In this document: positions 42,659-50,306 of the stretch, piece by piece
How the letters are laid out: every line of letters begins with the position of its first letter
Numbering within the stretch: position 1 is the first letter of the stretch
Assembly (NCBI RefSeq): GCF_004341105.1
Contig: NZ_SLZK01000001.1
Span: forward strand, 1 to 64,000
Source: Rhizobium sp. BK418
Lineage (GTDB): Bacteria; Pseudomonadota; Alphaproteobacteria; Rhizobiales; Rhizobiaceae
Direction: 5' to 3'
DNA: 64,000 nt
Position numbers and translations under genes: made by a program
The notes under the pieces: model-generated
The model's database searches: none
What the model saw: the letters and a program-made list of their open reading frames with translations, nothing else
What the model was told of the DNA's origin: nothing

Positions 42659-44026
42659 ATGTCCGATACTTACCCGATGTCCAATCTTGCTGCGATCGAT
42701 GCCGCCCATCACCTGCATCCCTTCTCCGACATGAAGAAGGTGAATGCCGACGGCACGCGCATCATCGAGCGCGGCGAGGGCGTGCACATCTTCGATAACA
42801 AGGGCAAGAAGTATCTCGATGGTTTCGCCGGCCTCTGGTGCGTCAATATCGGCTATGGCCGCAAGGAAATCGCCGATGCCGTAGCAAAGCAGATGAACGA
42901 GCTGCCCTATTACAATACTTTCTTCGGTACGACTTCGCCGCCGACGACCCTGCTGGCGGAGAAAGTGACGTCCAAGGCGGGCCCGCGCTTCAACCATATC
43001 TTCTTCACCGGCTCCGGCTCCGAGGCGAACGACACGTGGTTTCGCATGGCCCGCGTCTATTGGGCGGCGGTCGGCAAGCCTTCCAAGAAGACCGTCATTG
43101 CCCGTCGCAACGGCTATCACGGTTCGACGGTTGCAGGCGCCAGTCTCGGCGGCATGAAATACATGCATGAGCAGGGTGATCTGCCGATTCCTGGCATCGT
43201 CCATATCGGTCAGCCCTATTGGTATGGGGAGGGCGGTGATCTCACGCCTGCCGAATTCGGCCTGAAGGTGGCCCGGGAACTTGAAGAAAAGATCGATGAA
43301 CTCGGCGAAGACAATGTCGCCGCCTTTGTTGCCGAGCCGATCCAGGGAGCGGCCGGCGTCATCATTCCGCCGGAGACCTACTGGCCGGAGATCGACCGAA
43401 TCTGCAAGTCGCGGAACATCCTGCTCGTGAGCGATGAGGTCATATGCGGCTTTGGTCGCCTCGGCGAATGGTTCGGCCATCAATATTTCGGCGTCGAGCC
43501 CGATTTCGCGCCGATCGCCAAAGGCCTGTCGTCAGGCTACCTGCCGATCGGCGGCGTGCTTGTCAGCGATCGCATCGCCAATGTGCTGATCAATGAGGTC
43601 GGCGATTTCAACCACGGTTTCACCTATTCCGGCCACCCGGTCTGCGCTGCCGCCGCACTCGAAAACCTCCGCATTATCGACGAAGAGAAACTCGTCGAGC
43701 GCGTGCGCGACGATATCGGCCCCTATTTCGCAAAGAAATGGGGTGAACTTGCCGAGCATGATTTCGTCGGCGAGGCGCAAAGTATCGGCCTGATGGGCGG
43801 CCTGCAGCTGGCCGCCGATAAGAAAACTCGTACTCGTTTCGAGAAGCCTGATCCGATCGGCTCCCTAGTGCGCAATCACGCACTCGCAAACGGTCTCGTG
43901 CTGCGCGCCACCGGCGACCGTATGCTCGCCTCGCCACCGCTCATCATCAGCCATGAGGAGGTGGATGAGATGGCGCGCATCGCAAAGATTGCGCTGGACG
44001 CGGCCTGGAAGGAACTGCGCTCTTAG
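42659..44026 (+). CDS. Class III (omega) aminotransferase, probably polyamine-type
   Basis: 455-residue PLP enzyme transferring amino groups from a terminal amine to pyruvate or a similar acceptor. Motifs: GLWCVNIGYGRKEIADAV near the N-terminus, the PLP phosphate site TGSGSEANDTWFRM, the Asp of LLVSDEVICGFGR and the Schiff-base Lys288 in APIAKGLSSGYLP. Resembles SpuC-like putrescine:pyruvate and beta-alanine/GABA aminotransferases. Pairing with a PuuA-like ligase points to amine or polyamine catabolism. The exact substrate is not settled. Confidence 0.88.
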   Translation: MSDTYPMSNLAAIDAAHHLHPFSDMKKVNADGTRIIERGEGVHIFDNKGKKYLDGFAGLWCVNIGYGRKEIADAVAKQMNELPYYNTFFGTTSPPTTLLAEKVTSKAGPRFNHIFFTGSGSEANDTWFRMARVYWAAVGKPSKKTVIARRNGYHGSTVAGASLGGMKYMHEQGDLPIPGIVHIGQPYWYGEGGDLTPAEFGLKVARELEEKIDELGEDNVAAFVAEPIQGAAGVIIPPETYWPEIDRICKSRNILLVSDEVICGFGRLGEWFGHQYFGVEPDFAPIAKGLSSGYLPIGGVLVSDRIANVLINEVGDFNHGFTYSGHPVCAAAALENLRIIDEEKLVERVRDDIGPYFAKKWGELAEHDFVGEAQSIGLMGGLQLAADKKTRTRFEKPDPIGSLVRNHALANGLVLRATGDRMLASPPLIISHEEVDEMARIAKIALDAAWKELRS

Positions 44027-44037
44027 AGAGACGCCGC

Positions 44038-45531
44038 TTAGGGATAGGCGACAGCGTAGGCGAACTGATAGGTGTCACCCGGCCGGCCGTAAATATAGGG
44101 CAGGGTGACGACATGCGTTTCCGGCTGCTTCAAGCCGTTCTCCGTCAGCACATCCCCGAAATATTCGTTCGGCCAGGCGGGTGGCGTCTTGCCCTTGTCA
44201 TCGCGCCAGACGAAGACGACCGGATGTTTCGCGTCAAGATGGAACGTTGGCTTGAAGTCCGGATAAAAATAGGACTGCACCGGAGTGCCAGGCATCTGCA
44301 GCCGCATATTGCCTTCCAGATGTGGGTCGTAACCGACGATCAGTCCCGGCTCACCGCCGATATCCTTGCGGATCGTGTCGGCAAAACTGTCATAGGGAAT
44401 GTTCAGCCGCTGATAGTCGCCAAAGAGCGGCCCCCAATAGGCGCGCATGGCGAGCACGACGAGCACCACAGCCATGATGACGCCGCTGACCGCAAGCGAT
44501 GCCCGCAAGGGCACGCCGGTATCGACCTCGGCACTTTCGGCCTTCATGCAGATATAGAGCGGCAGAATGAGGAAAAGCGGCGTCAGCCAGCGGTCGGCGA
44601 TATTGTCGACGCCTGCAAACAAGATCATCAGCGCAATGGCACCGATCTCGATCAGCAGGATACAACCCGATATCCGCGACCAGCGGCTGGAAGCGCGCCA
44701 CATCGCCGGCAGTGATCTGGCAAAGAGCGACAGAAGGACGACGACCGAAAGACCGGCAATGCCGATAATCGCGACGACAAACCGAAGCAAACCGGTCGAT
44801 ACTTGTAAGGCGAGGCCTTTGCTTTCGTCGCCCGTCATCTTGTGCAGCGTGCGGTCGATCGCAAGATCGAGGTGATCCAGGAACCAGAGCGCGTGCGGCA
44901 GGACGATCGCGATCGCCAGGACGATGGTCAGGATCAGCCGCCAGTCGAAGAGCCGTTTGCGGAAATCGGTATCGATCAGGGCGGCGATGAAGGCTGCGGC
45001 GGGAAGAAGTGCAAAATTATACTTCGAGATCACGCCAATGCCGGTCGCGATGCCGACAATGGCATAGGAGATCGCCGAAGGCGTCTTCAGCGTGCGGAAA
45101 AACCCATAGAGGAACAGCGAGCCGGCAAAGATCGTCGCCACCGAATGCGTCAGGTCCCGCTGCGCCTCGAAGACGACCTGCGGCACGGTTAGCAGGCCGA
45201 GCGTCGCCACCACCACCAGGCTGCCGTTCTTTAAGGTCGACCGCGCCGCCAGCCAATAGAAGACATAGGAGAGGAACAGCATGCTGCATTTGAGGATCGA
45301 CAGCGAAAACAGCGACACGCCGAAGAGCGATGTCACGCCGTATTGCACCCAGTTGTAAAAGGGCGGCTGTGAATTGTAGCCGAACGCAAACCACTGCGAG
45401 AGCAGTATCTGCTCCGCCTCGTCCAGTTCCAGCGCATTGGGAATGCTGAGCCGGACGATCAGGTGGAGCAGAAAATAGGTTCCAAGCACCGCCAGGATCA
45501 GATGTGGCCGGCGGCTGATGAGGCTCTGCAC
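44038..45531 (-). CDS. rgtD: GT39 lipid-linked glycosyltransferase, likely lipid A 4'-galacturonosyltransferase RgtD
   Basis: 497-residue polytopic membrane glycosyltransferase of the ArnT/PMT type, with about ten to twelve TM helices and the first-loop acidic motif LELDEAEQ (Asp37, Glu38) typical of GT39. In Rhizobium, RgtD transfers galacturonic acid from dodecaprenyl-phosphate-GalA to lipid A on the periplasmic side. It is 1 bp downstream of an ArnC-like GT2 gene that would make the donor, which matches my memory of an adjacent rgtE-rgtD pair. The family is firm; the precise enzyme name is likely but unproven. Confidence 0.7.
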   Translation of the reverse strand: MQSLISRRPHLILAVLGTYFLLHLIVRLSIPNALELDEAEQILLSQWFAFGYNSQPPFYNWVQYGVTSLFGVSLFSLSILKCSMLFLSYVFYWLAARSTLKNGSLVVVATLGLLTVPQVVFEAQRDLTHSVATIFAGSLFLYGFFRTLKTPSAISYAIVGIATGIGVISKYNFALLPAAAFIAALIDTDFRKRLFDWRLILTIVLAIAIVLPHALWFLDHLDLAIDRTLHKMTGDESKGLALQVSTGLLRFVVAIIGIAGLSVVVLLSLFARSLPAMWRASSRWSRISGCILLIEIGAIALMILFAGVDNIADRWLTPLFLILPLYICMKAESAEVDTGVPLRASLAVSGVIMAVVLVVLAMRAYWGPLFGDYQRLNIPYDSFADTIRKDIGGEPGLIVGYDPHLEGNMRLQMPGTPVQSYFYPDFKPTFHLDAKHPVVFVWRDDKGKTPPAWPNEYFGDVLTENGLKQPETHVVTLPYIYGRPGDTYQFAYAVAYP

Positions 45532-45532
45532 G

Positions 45533-46543
45533 TCAGCTTTCTCTGGAGAAGATCTGGCGCACGATATAGTTCGGCGACGCGTCGTCGCGATAGTAGGTGC
45601 GTGCGATCATCTCCGCCAGGATGCCCGTCGTGATCATCTGCACCGATGAGAGCAGCAGCACGACGCCGACCATCAGCATCGGTCGCGTGCCGATATCATT
45701 GCCCATGATGAACTTGTCGAAGCCGAGATAGAGCAGGATCAGCACTGCAAGAGCCCCGAGGCCGAGACCGAGCGAGCCGAAGAAATGGCCCGGACGTGCC
45801 TTGTAGCGCATGAAGAACATGACGGACAGCAGGTCGAGGATTACGCGGAAAGTGCGCGAAATGCCGTATTTCGATGTGCCGTGCTGGCGCGCATGGTGGG
45901 TGACGACCATTTCGCCGATGCGCGAGCTTGGCACGACGCCGGCGACCCAGGCGGGGATGAAACGGTGCATCTCGCCCATCAGCTTCACCTGCTTGATGAT
46001 CGAGGCGCGATAGATCTTCAGGCTGCAGCCGTAGTCGTGCAGCTTTACGCCGGTGATGCGGCCGATCAGGTAGTTCGCGCACCAGGAGGGAATCTTCCGC
46101 AACAGCAGGCCGTCCTGGCGGTTCTTGCGCCAGCCGACGAGAAGGTCGAGTTCGCGCCGCTCCAGTTCCGCGACCATCGATGGAATATCCTTCGGGTCGT
46201 TCTGCAGGTCGCCGTCCATGGTGGCGATCAGCCGGCCCCGCGCCGTGTCGATGCCCGCCTGCATGGCGGCGGTCTGGCCGAAATTGCGCTGCAGCTCGAC
46301 GATGCGCAGCGTCAGCCTTTCCTGATTGATATATTTGCGGGCATTGACGAGCGTCGCGTCCGTGCTGCCGTCGTCAACGAGGATCAGTTCCCAGCGATGC
46401 GGATAGTCGGTCATGGCCGCGACGATGCGCTCGACGAGCGGGCCGATGCTTTCTTCCTCGTTGAAGACCGGAACGACCAGCGACAGTTCGAGCGGTTGTA
46501 CCGGATCATTCGTATCGAGAATGGACTCTACCGTTGTCTGCAA
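45533..46543 (-). CDS. rgtE: GT2 polyprenyl-phosphate glycosyltransferase, likely Dod-P-GalA synthase RgtE
   Basis: 336-residue ArnC/DPM1-like GT2 enzyme. The catalytic domain has SLVVPVFNEEESIGPL, the Asp57-Asp58 pair in LVDDGSTD and MDGDLQNDP (Asp110, Asp112). Two C-terminal TM helices (about 255-278 and 285-312) place it in the inner membrane. In Rhizobium RgtE makes dodecaprenyl-phosphate-galacturonic acid, the donor for RgtA-D on lipid A and core. First gene of a two-gene operon with the GT39 gene. Confidence 0.75.
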   Translation of the reverse strand: MQTTVESILDTNDPVQPLELSLVVPVFNEEESIGPLVERIVAAMTDYPHRWELILVDDGSTDATLVNARKYINQERLTLRIVELQRNFGQTAAMQAGIDTARGRLIATMDGDLQNDPKDIPSMVAELERRELDLLVGWRKNRQDGLLLRKIPSWCANYLIGRITGVKLHDYGCSLKIYRASIIKQVKLMGEMHRFIPAWVAGVVPSSRIGEMVVTHHARQHGTSKYGISRTFRVILDLLSVMFFMRYKARPGHFFGSLGLGLGALAVLILLYLGFDKFIMGNDIGTRPMLMVGVVLLLSSVQMITTGILAEMIARTYYRDDASPNYIVRQIFSRES

Positions 46544-46623
46544 GTTTCATTTCTCCTAAAAGGCCCGGCAATGGAAGACCCTGGAACACCAGCCGCCGCA
46601 GCCAAACTTAGGAAGCCTGATAC

Positions 46624-47592
46624 ATGAAGACCCCGAGTGTTGAAAGCGGGCAATCCTGGTTTCTACGCAATCGCATGAGCCTGCTGACCGTCGCAATCGT
46701 CGCAGCTTATGCGCTTTTCATCGAATGGTTCTGGGGCTGGGCGGTCATATTACAGCAATGGGCCGCCGTCGGTCCACGGCCGATCATCGGCGCGCTGATC
46801 CTGCTGACCAGCACCTATTTCCTCCGGACATGGCGTATCTACGACTATTTCCCCCGGGAGACGGTGGGCCGGTTTGCAGCGCTCTTCCGCGTCACGCAGA
46901 TCCATAACCTCTTGAATATCATGCTGCCCTTCCGCGCCGGCGAGACCAGCTTTCCAGTGCTGATGCGCACCGAATTCGGCATTCCGCTGACGCGCGGCAC
47001 CTCGGCGCTGCTCGTCATGCGGCTGCTCGACCTGCATGCGCTGCTTGCCGCCGCCGGCATGGGTTTTGCTGCCGAAGCCTCTAATCGGGCGCTTGCATGG
47101 CTGGTCTGGGCGCTCTTCCTGCTTCTGCCGGTCTTCGCCTTTGCTGCCCGCAAGCCATTGCTGCGCCTCGGCGCTAGGCTCGCGCCGCACAAGGCACAGG
47201 CACTGCTTCATGAAATCGAGAACGGACTGCCCGTCGATGCAGTCGCCTTTGCCCGTGCCTGGGCGATGACGGTCGTGAACTGGCTGGTCAAGGTTCTGGT
47301 GCTCGCCTGGGCGCTCGGTCTGATGGGCGTCATGCCTATGGCTGCAAGCTTCGGCGGCGCGCTCGGCGGCGAGCTGTCCTCGGTGCTGCCGGTGCATGCG
47401 CCCGGCGGCGTCGGCACCTATCCGGCGGGCATTACCGCTGGCGCGGTCGCCTTCGGCGCATCGAGTGAACGCTCGGCGCTGGATCTATTGGCACAGGCAA
47501 GCGTCAACGCGCATCTCCTGATCATCGTTTCCGCCCTGACCGGTACGGCGATCTCGTTGCCCCTCGGCCGCCGCCGCCAGATCAGGTCCTAG
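46624..47592 (+). CDS. UPF0104/lysylphosphatidylglycerol-synthase-TM-like membrane protein
   Basis: 322-residue polytopic protein of the YbhN/UPF0104 fold (the membrane half of MprF) with about seven to eight TM helices. Characteristic segments are HNLLNIMLPFRAGETSFPVL and, near the C-terminus, LSSVLPVHAPGGVGTYPAGI. It lacks the soluble synthase domain. In MprF this membrane part moves lysyl-phosphatidylglycerol across the bilayer, and UPF0104 proteins often sit by polyprenyl-phosphate glycosyltransferases. Divergent from the RgtE-like gene (80 bp), it could translocate the sugar carrier lipid; this is an inference. Confidence 0.82.
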   Translation: MKTPSVESGQSWFLRNRMSLLTVAIVAAYALFIEWFWGWAVILQQWAAVGPRPIIGALILLTSTYFLRTWRIYDYFPRETVGRFAALFRVTQIHNLLNIMLPFRAGETSFPVLMRTEFGIPLTRGTSALLVMRLLDLHALLAAAGMGFAAEASNRALAWLVWALFLLLPVFAFAARKPLLRLGARLAPHKAQALLHEIENGLPVDAVAFARAWAMTVVNWLVKVLVLAWALGLMGVMPMAASFGGALGGELSSVLPVHAPGGVGTYPAGITAGAVAFGASSERSALDLLAQASVNAHLLIIVSALTGTAISLPLGRRRQIRS

Positions 47593-47618
47593 AGCCTTTC
47601 CTAACCAGGAAGGGCTCT
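47591..47618. terminator. Hairpin overlapping both stop codons
   Basis: AGAGCC-T-TTCCT / AGGAA-G-GGCTCT around an AACC loop, an 11-bp stem with one T-G mismatch, lies across the 3' ends of the convergent UPF0104 and sigma factor genes and probably terminates both. Confidence 0.7.
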
Positions 47619-48839
47619 AAGCTCCGCAATACGCTTGCGCAGAAAGACCCGTTCCGGCTCCTGCCGGCAGAATGCCAGTGCCGTCTCGTAAGCTCCAATC
47701 GCTTCGGCCTTGCGGCCGAGCCGGCGCAGGAAATCCGCCCGTGCCGAGTGGGCCAAGTGATAGGCTGAAAGCTGCCCCTTGGCGATGATGGCATCGACAA
47801 GCGCAAGCCCTTTTTCCGGCCCCTCCGTCATGGCGATTGCGACCGCGCGATTGAGCTCGGCGATATCGGAAGGATGGGCGGCAATCAGCAGATCGTAATA
47901 GAAGGCGATCCGGCGCCAATCCGTTTCCTCTGTTCTGGCGGTCTTCGCATGTTCGGCGGCGATTGCCGCTTGGACGGTATAGACGCCGATCTCTGGTGTG
48001 CGCATGGCGATCGCAAGCAGCGAAAGCCCTTCGGAAATCATGCCGCGGTCCCAGTACGAGCGATCCTGATCGGCGAGCAGCACCAGCGCCCCGTCGCTAT
48101 CCTGCCGGGCAGCACGGCGCGATTCCTGCAGCAGAAGCAGCGACAGAAGGCCCGCGACATCCGGATGCGGCAGCAGGGCCGCGAGCAGCCGAGCTAGCCG
48201 GATCGCCTCTGCCGTCAGGTCGGCGCGTACGATCGTATTGCCTGAGGATGCCGAATAGCCTTCGTTGAAGACGAGGTAGATGACATGCAGCACCCGGTCG
48301 AGCCTTTCGGGCAGCTCGGCACCAGCAGGCACTTCATAGGGAATCTTCTCCGTCTTGATCCGGTTTTTGGCGCGCACGATGCGCTGGGCGACAGTCGGGG
48401 CCGGAACCAGAAAGGCGTGGGCGATCTCTTCCGTCGTCAGTCCGCAGACCTCACGCAAAGCCATTGCCATCTGCGCATCGGCGGCAAGGGCCGGATGGCA
48501 GCAGATGAAGATCAGCCGCAGCATGTCGTCCTCGATCGGTTCCATGTCGCCGATTTCCGTTTCTGTGCCGCCAGGGTAAAGCCCGTCTTCGATATGCTGC
48601 AGCGAGGCATTGAAGCGTGCCCGCCGCCTGAGATGATCGATCGCCTTGAAGCGGCCGGTCGAAACCAGCCAGGCGATGGGATTGTTGGGCATGCCGTCGA
48701 CCGGCCATGTCCGCGCAGCCGCCGCAAAGGCGTCATGCAGCGCCTCCTCCGCCCGGTCAAAATCGCCGAGCAGGCGGATCAGCGTTGCCAGAACCCGGCG
48801 CGAATGCTGGCGGTAAATATCCTCGATCACCTGCTCCAA
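47601..48839 (-). CDS. ECF42-type RNA polymerase sigma factor
   Basis: 412-residue ECF sigma factor with region 2 (RRVLATLIRLLGDFDRAEEA; IAWLVSTGRFKAIDHLRRRA) and region 4 (REVCGLTTEEIAHAFLVPAP; QRIVRAKNRI) in the first about 170 residues, then a long helical C-terminal extension (about 185-410) with a TPR-like part, as in group ECF42. Such factors have no anti-sigma factor; the extension is thought to control them. It is the last gene of an operon behind three DGPF proteins (10-bp gap), the usual ECF42 partner. The signal is unknown. Confidence 0.92.
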   Translation of the reverse strand: MEQVIEDIYRQHSRRVLATLIRLLGDFDRAEEALHDAFAAAARTWPVDGMPNNPIAWLVSTGRFKAIDHLRRRARFNASLQHIEDGLYPGGTETEIGDMEPIEDDMLRLIFICCHPALAADAQMAMALREVCGLTTEEIAHAFLVPAPTVAQRIVRAKNRIKTEKIPYEVPAGAELPERLDRVLHVIYLVFNEGYSASSGNTIVRADLTAEAIRLARLLAALLPHPDVAGLLSLLLLQESRRAARQDSDGALVLLADQDRSYWDRGMISEGLSLLAIAMRTPEIGVYTVQAAIAAEHAKTARTEETDWRRIAFYYDLLIAAHPSDIAELNRAVAIAMTEGPEKGLALVDAIIAKGQLSAYHLAHSARADFLRRLGRKAEAIGAYETALAFCRQEPERVFLRKRIAELRALPG

Positions 48840-48849
48840 AATTGAATCC

Positions 48850-49209
48850 TCACGGCGGCAGGGTGAGTATTCTCACCGGCCGTAATTCAATCGCCCCGAA
48901 ACGGACGCTTGGGATGCCCGCAACAACCTTGCGCGCTTCTTCGAGATCGGCCGCCTCGATGATGTAGATGCCGGCCAGATGTTCCTTGGTCTCGACATAG
49001 GGGCCATCGGTCGAGGACAGAACGCCTTGGCGCACTCTCAGCACCGAGGCGCTGTCAGGTCCTTCCAGTGCATCGGAATGGATCATGATACCGTTGCGCT
49101 CAAGCTCTTCGTCGTACCGGAAATGCGCCCTCACGAGTTCGTCGCCTTCTGCCGGGCTGAGCGTACCGTCCGTATCGGCGGAATTATAGATGAGACAGAC
49201 GAAGCGCAT
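48850..49209 (-). CDS. DGPF/YciI-family protein 1
   Basis: 119-residue YCII-related protein with the family signature TDGPYVETKEHLAGIYIIEA (residues 65-84). It has a ferredoxin-like fold and unknown activity. DGPF proteins are encoded beside ECF42-type sigma factors and may feed a signal to them or be their output. The ATG is 3 bp past the stop of the next DGPF gene upstream, and the stop is 10 bp before the sigma factor gene. The most divergent of the three copies. Confidence 0.9.
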   Translation of the reverse strand: MRFVCLIYNSADTDGTLSPAEGDELVRAHFRYDEELERNGIMIHSDALEGPDSASVLRVRQGVLSSTDGPYVETKEHLAGIYIIEAADLEEARKVVAGIPSVRFGAIELRPVRILTLPP

Positions 49210-49212
49210 GGC

Positions 49213-49572
49213 CTACCTCCCATCCTTGATCGAATAGGCCGGCCGGATTTCGATTGATGCATATTTGAGGATCGGGAAGGTGGAGATAATCGACTGTGCT
49301 TCCGCCATATCCTTGGCTTCGATCACCACGAAGCCGCCTAGATGCTCCTTGATTTCGGCGAAGGGGCCATCTGTCGCGGCGACGGTGCCGTTGCGAACGC
49401 GCAGCGTCACGGCCTGCTCCGGCTCGTAAAGCGCCAGCGCGCTGAGCATATGGCCGCTGGCGCGCCATTGGTCGTCGCTGACGATGCATTCCTGCGTGAC
49501 TGCGGCCCATTCCTCCGGCGTCACTTTGCTGCTCTTTTCGGTATCGAACCAGATCTGACCCAGAAACTTCAT
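49213..49572 (-). CDS. DGPF/YciI-family protein 2
   Basis: 119-residue YCII-related protein starting MKFLGQIWFDTEKSS, with the signature TDGPFAEIKEHLGGFVVIEA (about residues 67-86). It is a paralogue of both neighbours; the N-termini of copies 2 and 3 are alike (MKFLGQIWFD and MKYLCQVWFD), suggesting tandem duplication. Spacing to copy 3 is 12 bp and to copy 1 is 3 bp, so the three are co-translated. Biochemical role unknown. Confidence 0.9.
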   Translation of the reverse strand: MKFLGQIWFDTEKSSKVTPEEWAAVTQECIVSDDQWRASGHMLSALALYEPEQAVTLRVRNGTVAATDGPFAEIKEHLGGFVVIEAKDMAEAQSIISTFPILKYASIEIRPAYSIKDGR

Positions 49573-49584
49573 GGCATGACCTCC

Positions 49585-49935
49585 TCAGCCGAATTCATGA
49601 ATGGGGCGAACTTCGATCGCGCCAAGCTTTGCCAGCGGAATGCCGGCCGCAACCCGGATCGCATCGTTGAGATCCTTGGCTTCGATCAGGATGAAGCCGC
49701 CGAGCGCTTCCTTTGTCTCGATGAAGGGACCATCGGTCACCGACATCTCGCCGCCGCGCACGCGGACGGTAACGGCCGATTGCGGTGGCTGCAACGCCTG
49801 GGCAACGATCAGGTGGCCGCTGCCGGCCAGGTCACGATCGTAGCCAAGCGAATCCCCGTCGAGCTTGTTCTTCTCCTCATCGGACATCGCCGACAGCATC
49901 GAGCCGTCGAACCAGACCTGGCATAGATATTTCAT
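49585..49935 (-). CDS. DGPF/YciI-family protein 3 (first gene of the operon)
   Basis: 116-residue YCII-related protein starting MKYLCQVWFDGSMLS, with the signature TDGPFIETKEALGGFILIEA (about residues 68-87). A longer frame exists upstream, but the ATG at 49935 has GGAGG at 8 nt and starts exactly at the domain. It is the promoter-proximal gene of the four-gene DGPF-sigma operon. A matching sigma-factor promoter lies 37 bp upstream of the start. Confidence 0.92.
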   Translation of the reverse strand: MKYLCQVWFDGSMLSAMSDEEKNKLDGDSLGYDRDLAGSGHLIVAQALQPPQSAVTVRVRGGEMSVTDGPFIETKEALGGFILIEAKDLNDAIRVAAGIPLAKLGAIEVRPIHEFG

Positions 49936-49971
49936 TCCTCTGTCCTCCACGCTGCGCGTCCACAGCCTTTG

Positions 49972-49998
49972 GACGAGCAGCCTATGCGCTTTTCGACA
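49972..49998 (-). promoter_or_regulatory. Candidate ECF42 promoter of the DGPF-sigma operon
   Basis: On the minus strand TGTCGA (49998-49993) is followed after 17 nt by CGTC (49975-49972), about 37 bp before the first DGPF start. This fits the ECF42 motif I recall (TGTCGA at -35, CG[A/T]C at -10). It would give a leader of about 30 nt and autoregulation. Confidence 0.7.
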
Positions 49999-50029
49999 GG
50001 GAAGAAAAAAATCTTTTAGCGGGAATGAA

Positions 50030-50056
50030 TGTCGAAAGGTCGAGGCGGCATTCGAC
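50030..50056 (+). promoter_or_regulatory. Candidate ECF42 promoter of the 55-residue protein
   Basis: TGTCGA (50030-50035) is followed after 17 nt by CGAC (50053-50056), with the same spacing as the divergent copy on the other strand. The start codon of the small gene is 34 bp downstream, giving a leader of about 27 nt. Confidence 0.65.
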
Positions 50057-50089
50057 AAAGCTCCATCTGAGACATTGAGGAGATGGGCA

Positions 50090-50257
50090 ATGAGCATGCT
50101 TGAAATCGGAATAGCACATCTGATCGTCGCACGCGGTGCACGCAAGATGCCGCCGCTTGAGAATGCCGAAGCGATAAGGGTGCTTCTGAGGACCGGGATT
50201 GCGCTGGCGGCGTTTGCCGGCCTTGTCGAGGCGCTGCAGCTCGCCGCGAGTGTCTAG
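50090..50257 (+). CDS. 55-residue hydrophobic protein, candidate ECF42 target
   Basis: Small protein starting MSMLEIGIAHLIVARGARKM with a C-terminal hydrophobic helix (about 36-53, GIALAAFAGLVEALQLAA), so possibly a single-pass membrane protein. GAGGAG lies 7 nt before the ATG and a sigma-factor-like promoter lies just upstream. No family recognised. Its place opposite the DGPF-sigma operon, with a matching promoter, suggests it is produced together with that operon. Function unknown. Confidence 0.6.
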   Translation: MSMLEIGIAHLIVARGARKMPPLENAEAIRVLLRTGIALAAFAGLVEALQLAASV

Positions 50258-50272
50258 ACCAGAGATCGGGAA

Positions 50273-50293
50273 GCCCGTCTGATAAGGACGGGC
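50273..50293. terminator. Hairpin between the small gene and amn
   Basis: 7-bp stem GCCCGTC / GACGGGC with a 7-nt loop, 15 bp past the small gene's stop and 14 bp past the amn stop on the other strand. No T tract; probably ends both transcripts. Confidence 0.5.
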
Positions 50294-50306
50294 CGCCCTT
50301 GATTTC

